DNA from: Anoxypelagibacter sp902613655
GTDB lineage: Bacteria > Pseudomonadota > Alphaproteobacteria > Pelagibacterales > Pelagibacteraceae
Direction: 5' to 3'
Assembly (NCBI GenBank): GCA_902613655.1
Contig: CACMHR010000021.1
Location: forward strand, 1 to 11,698
Length of the DNA: 11,698 nt
Shown here: positions 6,068-11,698 of the stretch, piece by piece
How the letters are laid out: each line of letters starts with the position of its first letter
How positions within the stretch are numbered: the stretch's first letter is position 1
The notes under the pieces: generated by a model
Databases searched by the model: none
What the model saw: only the letters and a program-made list of their open reading frames with translations
What the model was told of the DNA's origin: nothing
Program-made: the position numbers and the translations under genes

Positions 6068-7285
6068 TTAATTATTAAATATCTTGTTACATTTTTTTAT
6101 TGCGTTACTTAAAATATCTATATCTTCTTTTGAATTATAAATACCTAAAGATGCTCTAGCAGATGCTGCGAGTCCCATTTTATCATGAAGGATTTGACAA
6201 CAATGATGACCAGCTCTTATTGCAACACCATCTTCATCTAAAATAGTTGCTATATCATGTGGATGAATACCTTTTATGGTGAAGGATATTATTGATCCTC
6301 TATTTTTTGGTTCACCAATAACTTTTACAGAATTATTTTTTTTAATTTTTTCCAAACCATACTCTAAAATTTCTTTTTCATGTTTCATAATATTTTTTAT
6401 TCCAACATCCTCTATAAATTTTATAGACTCAGAAAATCCAACTATCTCTGCAGTTTGTAATGTTCCTGCCTCGTATTTAGTTGGACTTCCTGGAAATGTA
6501 ATATTATCTTTTTTTACTTCCTCTATCATGCCGCCACCACCCTGGTATGGAGGTAAAATATCTAACCATTTCTTTTTAGCATAAAGAATTCCAACACCCG
6601 TGGGTCCATACATTTTGTGGCATGATATTGCATAAAAATCACAACCTAATTCTTGCATGTCTACTTTAATGTGCGGTGCACCTTGGCAACCATCTACTAA
6701 AACAGGAATTTTTTTCTGGCTTGCAAGATCAACAATCTTTTTAATTGGCATTATAGCTCCAGTTACATTTGATATATGAGTTACGGCGATAATTTTTGTT
6801 TTATTAGTAATTAATTTTTTAATCTCATCAATATCGACTTCTCCTCTGTCATTGCATTTAGCAAACTTTATAATTGCCCCCTTTTTTTCTCTGATAAAGT
6901 GCCATGGAACATAATTTGCATGATGTTCTAATTCTGTTATTAAAATCTCATCTCCGCTTTCAATAAATTTTTCACCATAAGTTGATGCAACTAAATTGAT
7001 AGCCTCTGTTGCATTTTTGGTAAAAATAATTTCTTCTCTTGATTTTGCATTAACATATCTTTGCATAAGGTCTCTCGTTTCTTCGAAACGATTTGTCGCT
7101 GTTACTGCTAATGAATGTACGCTTCTACCTACATTTGAAAATTCTTTAGAATAAAATTTTGAAATTCTATCAATCACAGTTTTTGGTTTTTGTGATGAAT
7201 TAGCACTATCGAGATAAACCAGCTGTTTACCGTTTACTTTATTTTTAAAAATCGGGAATTTTAATTTAATCTCTTTAGTATCCAT
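6068..7285 (-). CDS. sufS: Cysteine desulfurase, SufS type
   Basis: A PLP enzyme that removes sulfur from L-cysteine and holds it as a persulfide for cluster assembly. The 405-residue length is typical of group II (SufS/CsdA) desulfurases. YLDSANSSQKP at 24-34 is the usual N-terminal motif. ELEHHANYVPW (119-129) carries the PLP-stacking histidine, VDGCQGAPH (197-205) the PLP-binding aspartate, and SCHKMYGPTG the Schiff-base lysine K224. The persulfide cysteine is C362 in RAGHHCCQIL, followed directly by a second cysteine, C363, where most relatives have alanine or threonine. RASLGIYN (378-385) ends the active site. It overlaps sufD by 11 bases and abuts sufU. The partner could be SufE or SufU, both encoded in this operon. 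Confidence 0.97.
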   Translation of the reverse strand: MDTKEIKLKFPIFKNKVNGKQLVYLDSANSSQKPKTVIDRISKFYSKEFSNVGRSVHSLAVTATNRFEETRDLMQRYVNAKSREEIIFTKNATEAINLVASTYGEKFIESGDEILITELEHHANYVPWHFIREKKGAIIKFAKCNDRGEVDIDEIKKLITNKTKIIAVTHISNVTGAIMPIKKIVDLASQKKIPVLVDGCQGAPHIKVDMQELGCDFYAISCHKMYGPTGVGILYAKKKWLDILPPYQGGGGMIEEVKKDNITFPGSPTKYEAGTLQTAEIVGFSESIKFIEDVGIKNIMKHEKEILEYGLEKIKKNNSVKVIGEPKNRGSIISFTIKGIHPHDIATILDEDGVAIRAGHHCCQILHDKMGLAASARASLGIYNSKEDIDILSNAIKKCNKIFNN

Positions 7286-8528
7286 ATATTTGAAATTCTA
7301 TTTTGTTTTCAACAAATTTTCTTATAGTGGAACTTTTTATTTCACTGATTATTTCGTTAAGAAATCCATTAATTAATAGTTGAATCGCTTCCTTCTTAGT
7401 CAATCCTCTTGTCATTAAGTAGTGAATTGAATTTTCGTCTATACTTCCTGATGTTGAACCGTGAGAACATTTCACGTCATCGGCATAAATTTCAAGTTCG
7501 GGTTTAGAATTAAATTCAGAATTATCATCTAAAAGTAATGCTTTACTTAATTGATATGCGTTTGTTTTTTGAGCAATATCTTTAACATAAATTTTTCCTT
7601 GATAAATTCCTCTGCCTTCCGAATCTAAAACATTTTTGATTTTTTGATAACTTTTACAATTAGGAACTAGATGATTAATTTTGGTTTTAATTTCTTGGTG
7701 TTCATCGTTATCTAAAAAAAGAGCAGCTTTAATATCGCATTCAGAATTTTCACCCTCTAAATCAATATTAATATCTTGCTTATAAAATTTTAAACCAGAA
7801 GAAAAAATAAAGCTTGAAAAATTAGAGCCAGATCTTAGTTTATTATTTGAAAACTTGTGAAAGTAGCCATCACTTTTACTGGCTTGAATGCAAATATTTT
7901 TGTATTTAGAGTTCTCAAAAAGTATTGTGCTCTCATATGAATTATTTATAAACTTGTTTTTTGAACGATTTATAGTGTAATTAACAGTATGTAGTTCTGA
8001 ATTTTTTCCGACTACTATTTTATTTTTATTATTAAGTATTTGGCTCGAAAGATCTTTCGTAAAAAGATTATAAATGACTAATACTTTTTCAAATTTATAT
8101 CCCTCTTTTATTTCTAAATAATATCCATTATTAGATAATGCGTGGTTTAAACAAATAAATGGATTTTTGCTAATTTTTTCAGAAAATTTTTCCTCATGAT
8201 AGTTGGATATTTTTATTTTACTTTTATCCTCAAATTTAAATTCACTATTAACTAGTTTGCCATTAACTAAAAACATATAGTTATGATCAAAATCCTTTAT
8301 TAATTTAATATCTGTCTCTTTAGAGTTTGAATTATCTAAATTTAACTTTTTAAAGTTTTTTGAAAATATTGCTTGAGTGTCTGAAAACTTCCAATCTTCC
8401 TCTTTTTTACTTGGAAAACCTGTGCTATTAAAGGCATTTAAATTTTCAATCCTAAAATTTTTGTCTTCTTTATTTATAAAATTTATTTTATTAATTTCAT
8501 TAGAATCGATTTTAAAGTTTTCAATCAT
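7275..8528 (-). CDS. sufD: Fe-S cluster assembly scaffold subunit SufD
   Basis: SufD pairs with SufB and the ATPase SufC in the SufBC2D scaffold where clusters are built. At 417 residues the length is normal. The N-terminal PSKKEEDWKFSD segment (39-50) is a SufD hallmark, a divergent, lysine- and asparagine-rich beta-helix core follows, and the C-terminal part is the best conserved. It has DVKCSHGSTSG at 351-361, with C354 and H356 matching the conserved SufD residues (the histidine is His360 in E. coli) implicated in the SufB-SufD interface, then the MTRGLTKKEA and NGFLNEI helix signature for SufC binding. The ATG abuts the sufC stop with no gap, and the gene's end overlaps sufS by 11 bases. 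The central region is much more diverged than SufB, which is usual for SufD. Confidence 0.95.
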   Translation of the reverse strand: MIENFKIDSNEINKINFINKEDKNFRIENLNAFNSTGFPSKKEEDWKFSDTQAIFSKNFKKLNLDNSNSKETDIKLIKDFDHNYMFLVNGKLVNSEFKFEDKSKIKISNYHEEKFSEKISKNPFICLNHALSNNGYYLEIKEGYKFEKVLVIYNLFTKDLSSQILNNKNKIVVGKNSELHTVNYTINRSKNKFINNSYESTILFENSKYKNICIQASKSDGYFHKFSNNKLRSGSNFSSFIFSSGLKFYKQDINIDLEGENSECDIKAALFLDNDEHQEIKTKINHLVPNCKSYQKIKNVLDSEGRGIYQGKIYVKDIAQKTNAYQLSKALLLDDNSEFNSKPELEIYADDVKCSHGSTSGSIDENSIHYLMTRGLTKKEAIQLLINGFLNEIISEIKSSTIRKFVENKIEFQIYGY

Positions 8529-9263
8529 TTAATTTATTTTTTTATAACCTTTTTTTTCTAGCTCTAATGCAAGTTCTTTATTTCCTGATTTAATTATTTT
8601 ACCATCTGATAAAACATGAACATGATCTGGTTTGATATAATCAAGAAGTCTTTGATAATGAGTTATAACTAAAAAAGCTTTTTCTTTGTTTCTTGATGAA
8701 TTTACACCATCAGCAATAGTTTTCAGTGCGTCAATATCTAATCCAGAATCTGTCTCATCTAGAACAATTAAATTTGGATCCAAAATTTTCATTTGGAGAA
8801 TTTCATTTTTTTTCTTTTCTCCTCCTGAAAAACCTACATTAAGTTGCCTAGAGAGTATCTTTTCATCTATACCTAATTCCTTAGATTTTTCCTTTACTAG
8901 TTTTAAAAAATTAATGGTATCAATCTCTTTTTGGCCTCTTGCTTTTCTTATCGTATTTAAAGACGTTTTAAGAAAATTATTTGTATTTACTCCTGGAATT
9001 TCCAAAGGGTATTGAAATGCTAAAAAGATTCCTTTCTGAGCCCTTTCCTCTACGGGTATATCTTTAAGATCCTTTCCTTGATACTTTAATTCACCAGTTA
9101 CTTCATAACCGCTTTTTCCAGATAAAATATTTGCCAAAGTACTTTTTCCTGATCCATTTGGGCCCATAATTGCATGAACTTCTCCAGTATTAATTTTTAA
9201 ATTTAAACCCTTAAGAATATTTCTGTTGTTAATCGATGCTTTAAGGTTTTTAATTTCCAACAT
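8529..9263 (-). CDS. sufC: Fe-S cluster assembly ATPase SufC
   Basis: The ATPase of the SufBC2D complex, an ABC-type protein that works in the cytoplasm rather than in transport. The 244 residues contain the Walker A GPNGSGKST (34-42), Q-loop around FQYPLEIPG (83-91), the ABC signature FSGGEKKKNE (145-154), Walker B LIVLDE (165-170) followed by TDSGLDID (171-178, D-loop), and the H-loop ITHYQRLLDYI (near 199-209). The variants SGGEKKKNE and DETDSGLDIDAL are typical of SufC and distinguish it from transporter ATPases. The start codon lies 14 bases inside the end of sufE, and sufD begins immediately after the stop, so the three genes are translated as a coupled set. Confidence 0.98.
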   Translation of the reverse strand: MLEIKNLKASINNRNILKGLNLKINTGEVHAIMGPNGSGKSTLANILSGKSGYEVTGELKYQGKDLKDIPVEERAQKGIFLAFQYPLEIPGVNTNNFLKTSLNTIRKARGQKEIDTINFLKLVKEKSKELGIDEKILSRQLNVGFSGGEKKKNEILQMKILDPNLIVLDETDSGLDIDALKTIADGVNSSRNKEKAFLVITHYQRLLDYIKPDHVHVLSDGKIIKSGNKELALELEKKGYKKIN

Positions 9264-9663
9264 TTTTCAATTTACCTATCATAATTTCTATCATTTCATA
9301 AAAACCGGTTTTTCTACTCATGGTCAGCAACTCATCCATTTTAATTTTTTTGAAATCGTCTATTGTGATTTTTTTTGCTTCTTCTATTGGCAAAGAATTG
9401 AAAATATCTATTAAAATATAGGCATATCCAGCAGAAACCATTGCCTTGCTCCAAGATTTAAAGCGTCCATTTTCATAATCTACGAATAATTCAAACTGAC
9501 AACTTTTTACTTTATTTTTAATTGTTCGTCTTTCTTCGCTAAGTGGATCGTCATTTAATTTTTCGCCCAAAGAAATAAGCCATCTATAAACTTCAAGACT
9601 TTCTATAGCCTTTAAAGACTCAATATTGTTTTTGTACTCATTTAACTTAATATCTAGTTTCAT
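9250..9663 (-). CDS. sufE: SufE-family sulfur acceptor
   Basis: SufE stimulates SufS and takes over its persulfide on a conserved cysteine, passing it to SufB. The 137-residue length and the YRWLISLGEKLNDDPLSEE block (26-44) match SufE. The acceptor cysteine is C55 in KVKSCQFELF. In most SufE proteins this loop reads GCQSQVW. Here the glycine is serine and the residues after CQ are replaced, so the active loop is atypical although the cysteine and following glutamine remain. Near the C-terminus, the LTMSRKTGFYEMIEIM helix corresponds to the usual LSPSRxNGLxxMV signature. The gene starts one base after the VOC gene's stop and overlaps sufC by 14 bases, fixing its place in the suf operon. Confidence 0.88.
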   Translation of the reverse strand: MKLDIKLNEYKNNIESLKAIESLEVYRWLISLGEKLNDDPLSEERRTIKNKVKSCQFELFVDYENGRFKSWSKAMVSAGYAYILIDIFNSLPIEEAKKITIDDFKKIKMDELLTMSRKTGFYEMIEIMIGKLKNVGN

Positions 9664-9664
9664 T

Positions 9665-10096
9665 TTACTTTTTAAATAATGTATTAGGATTTTTCATGGT
9701 TTTTATTTCCATGCAATTTCCGTTTGGGTCCTCTAAGAACATAGTCTCTTGTTCAATGTCTTCACCCTCAAACCTTATATATGGTGGATCTATAAACTTA
9801 ATTTTTTGACTTATAAGTCTTTCTTTTAAATTTTTAAAAGTTTCTGCATCTAAATGAACTCCGAAGTGCGGGACAGTGACATTTCCCATATCTACATTGT
9901 GTCTTTCACTTATATTTTTTTTATTAGGATCTGTTGCGTGTAATGTTAATTCATTTCCCCAGAAATTAATATCGGCCCAGGCATCTGGGTATTTAAATTC
10001 TGCATTGCCCCTGCTACAACCTAAAGTATCACAATAAAATTTTATTGCTTTGTCCAGGTCACCGGCGGGTATAGCTAAATGAAATCTATTTTCCAT
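9665..10096 (-). CDS. VOC-superfamily (glyoxalase/dioxygenase-fold) protein inserted in the suf operon
   Basis: The 143-residue protein has the two beta-alpha-beta-beta-beta halves of the vicinal oxygen chelate fold. It opens with RFHLAIPAGDLDKAIKFYCDTLGC (4-27) and continues with PDAWADINFWGNELTLH (37-53). The second half starts near H77 (PHFGVHL) and ends with FLEDPNGNCMEIK (120-132). Four possible metal ligands are visible: H6, H53, H77 and E130, the expected positions for a divalent-metal site. VOC enzymes include glyoxalase I, extradiol dioxygenases and fosfomycin-modifying proteins, and the substrate here cannot be assigned. The start overlaps the sufB stop by one base (TAATG), and sufE begins one base after its stop. 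It is therefore embedded in the suf operon, not a stray neighbour. This is not a core SUF component. Confidence 0.9.
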   Translation of the reverse strand: MENRFHLAIPAGDLDKAIKFYCDTLGCSRGNAEFKYPDAWADINFWGNELTLHATDPNKKNISERHNVDMGNVTVPHFGVHLDAETFKNLKERLISQKIKFIDPPYIRFEGEDIEQETMFLEDPNGNCMEIKTMKNPNTLFKK

Positions 10097-11532
10097 TAAC
10101 CAACGCTTCCTTCCAAACTAATACCTACTAATTTTTGTGCTTCCACAGCAAATTCCATAGGCAATTGCTGTAAAACTTCTTTGCAGAAACCATTTACTAT
10201 TAAGCTTACAGCTTCTTCTTGATTGAGTCCCCTTTGATTACAATAATATAATTGTTCCTCATTTATTTTTGATGTTGTTGCTTCATGTTCAACTGTTGAA
10301 GATGAATTTTTATTTTTAATATATGGAACAGTGTGTGCTCCGCATTTGTTCCCCATAAGAAGAGAGTCGCATTGAGTATAATTTCTTGAATTTTTTGCTC
10401 TTCTGGATATATCTACTAAACCTCTGTAAGTGTTATCAGCTCTCCCAGCTGATATTCCTTTTGAAATAATTTTACTCTTTGTATTTTTCCCAAGATGAAT
10501 CATCTTTGTACCAGTGTCTGCTTTTTGGTGATTATTAGTGATGGCTATCGAGTAAAATTCTCCAACAGAATTGTCTCCTTGTAATATACAACTTGGATAT
10601 TTCCATGTAATAGCAGAACCTGTTTCAACCTGTGTCCATGAAATTTTTGAATTTTTACCTCTACACGCTCCCCTTTTAGTTACAAAGTTATATATTCCAC
10701 CAATACCATCTTTATCTCCAGGATACCAATTTTGAACTGTAGAATATTTTATTTCAGCATCATCTAAAGCTATAAGCTCTACATTAGCAGCATGTAATTG
10801 ATTTTCATCACGCATTGGAGCTGTGCAGCCTTCTAGATAACTGACATAACTACCCTTATCCGCAATTATTAACGTTCTTTCAAACTGTCCTGTTTCCGAA
10901 GCATTGATTCTAAAATAAGTCGAAAGCTCCATCGGGCATCTAACGTTTGGTGGTATATAAACAAAAGAACCATCTGTGAAAACTGCTGAATTGAGTGTTG
11001 CAAAATAATGGTCTGTAATAGGTATCACTGAGCCTATATATTTTTTTACCAAATCTGGATGCTTTTGTATCGCTTCAGAAATTGAACAAAAAATTATTCC
11101 TTTTTTTGTAAGTTCTTCTTTATATGTTGTTGCAACAGAAACTGAGTCAAATACTGCGTCTACAGCAACACCACTAAGTTTCTTTTGTTCGTTTAATGGG
11201 ATTCCAAGTTTTTTGTATGTTTCGAGTAGTTTAGGATCTACCTCATCTAGACTCTTTGGTTTATTTGAAGCACTTTTTGGTGCTGAATAATAATATAAAT
11301 CTTGATAATCAATTTTAGGATATTTTGGTTTTTGCCAGTCAGGTTCTTTTAATTTTTTTAATCTGTTAAATGCTTTAAGTCTCCAATCTAACATCCATTT
11401 AGGCTCTTTTTTCATTTTGGATATAAATTTTATTGAAGTTTCATTTAAACCTTTTGGAGCCCGAATATTCTCGATATCTGTTGTGAAACCGTATTTATAT
11501 TCTTGATTTGTATTTATACTTTGATTTTTCAT
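10096..11532 (-). CDS. sufB: Fe-S cluster assembly scaffold subunit SufB
   Basis: SufB is the core scaffold subunit that receives sulfur and iron and assembles the cluster with SufC and SufD. At 478 residues it is close to the usual length. The N-terminal domain includes KEPKWMLDWRLKAF (42-55). The beta-helix core has YIPPNVRCPMELSTYFRIN (192-210), SYLEGCTAPMRDENQLHAA with C236 (C254 in E. coli), and GNKCGAHTVPYI with C397 (C405 in E. coli). VEHEATTSK follows, with H416 and E417 equivalent to the E. coli H433 and E434 cluster-building residues. The C-terminal NGFCKEVLQQLPMEFAVEA segment binds SufC. It begins only 11 bases after the iscR-like stop, without a Shine-Dalgarno site, so its promoter must lie upstream of that gene, outside the window. 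Confidence 0.98.
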   Translation of the reverse strand: MKNQSINTNQEYKYGFTTDIENIRAPKGLNETSIKFISKMKKEPKWMLDWRLKAFNRLKKLKEPDWQKPKYPKIDYQDLYYYSAPKSASNKPKSLDEVDPKLLETYKKLGIPLNEQKKLSGVAVDAVFDSVSVATTYKEELTKKGIIFCSISEAIQKHPDLVKKYIGSVIPITDHYFATLNSAVFTDGSFVYIPPNVRCPMELSTYFRINASETGQFERTLIIADKGSYVSYLEGCTAPMRDENQLHAANVELIALDDAEIKYSTVQNWYPGDKDGIGGIYNFVTKRGACRGKNSKISWTQVETGSAITWKYPSCILQGDNSVGEFYSIAITNNHQKADTGTKMIHLGKNTKSKIISKGISAGRADNTYRGLVDISRRAKNSRNYTQCDSLLMGNKCGAHTVPYIKNKNSSSTVEHEATTSKINEEQLYYCNQRGLNQEEAVSLIVNGFCKEVLQQLPMEFAVEAQKLVGISLEGSVG

Positions 11533-11543
11533 TTAATTAATAT

Positions 11544-11698
11544 TTAAAGTTTTTTTTCTACTAAATCATCCAAGTTAACTTTGTCGAAAAAGCTATTTAT
11601 ATGCTTTTCCAAATCATCCCAAAGATTATGAGTTATGCATTTTGTATTCTTACCGTTACAACCTTTTTTTGAATCTCTTTTGCATTTTAAAGTTTTGA
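11544..11698 (-). CDS. iscR: IscR-like Rrf2-family regulator, C-terminal 50 residues (start lies off the right edge)
   Basis: The frame open at the right edge and ending at 11544-11546 encodes 50 residues matching the C-terminus of IscR. Three cysteines (window residues 5, 13 and 20) are followed by ITHNLWDDLEKHI and FFDKVNLDDLVE, the same order as the E. coli IscR cluster-ligand region and its THALWRDL and TLGELV tail. Rrf2/IscR proteins bind a [2Fe-2S] cluster and adjust transcription of Fe-S assembly genes to cluster demand. The cysteine spacing here is C-x7-C-x6-C, against C-x5-C-x5-C in E. coli. Position immediately before sufB, 11 bases apart, supports control of this operon, including itself. 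The helix-turn-helix and promoter are outside the window. Confidence 0.85.
   Translation of the reverse strand, partial: KTLKCKRDSKKGCNGKNTKCITHNLWDDLEKHINSFFDKVNLDDLVEKKL

Noticed and set aside
8686..9015. Plus-strand open frame of 109 codons opposite sufC
   Set aside because: It is the mirror of sufC codons, and its Phe/Ser-rich sequence is what an AT-rich antisense frame gives.

Overview
The window looks like chromosomal DNA of a SAR11-type alphaproteobacterium (Pelagibacterales or a close relative). It is strongly AT-rich (about 30% G+C by eye), very compact, and most gene junctions are overlaps or gaps of a few bases. It carries an IscR-led SUF operon and a proteobacterial type I glutamine synthetase. 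The taxonomic call is inferred from composition, compactness and protein style, not from a marker gene.

Left block (1-2457, minus strand). Four tightly packed genes are read leftwards: a standalone NAD(P)H-hydrate dehydratase (nnrD), a YbaK-type aminoacyl-tRNA deacylase-like protein, a ten-helix EamA/DMT exporter, and the N-terminal 83 codons of a MraY/WecA-type sugar-phosphate transferase that runs off the left edge. Only one base or a short overlap separates consecutive genes.

Centre (2458-4765, plus strand). A 117-bp divergent spacer with a thrice-repeated octamer AATGTAAA precedes glnA. GlnA is a full-length 468-residue enzyme whose active-site residues and adenylylation tyrosine keep the E. 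coli numbering. It is followed by a small exported two-cysteine protein of unknown function and a small NTF2/SnoaL-fold protein, nine bases apart.

Right block (4775-11698, minus strand). This is a complete SUF iron-sulfur cluster assembly operon, read right to left: iscR-like regulator (3' end only), sufB, a VOC/glyoxalase-fold gene, sufE, sufC, sufD, sufS, sufU, a DUF59/MIP18 gene, a sufA/iscA-type carrier, and a 60-residue orphan. SufS should release sulfur from cysteine, SufE and/or SufU should relay it, the SufBCD complex should build the cluster, and the A-type carrier and DUF59 protein should help deliver it. IscR would sense cluster status and control the operon.

No phage, insertion sequence, CRISPR array, tRNA or rRNA was seen. 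The points most worth a second look are the VOC gene embedded between sufB and sufE, the presence of both SufE and SufU in one operon, the unusual SufE cysteine loop, the SufS Cys-Cys active site, the orphan gene at the operon's end, and the uncharacterised exported protein/NTF2 pair behind glnA.
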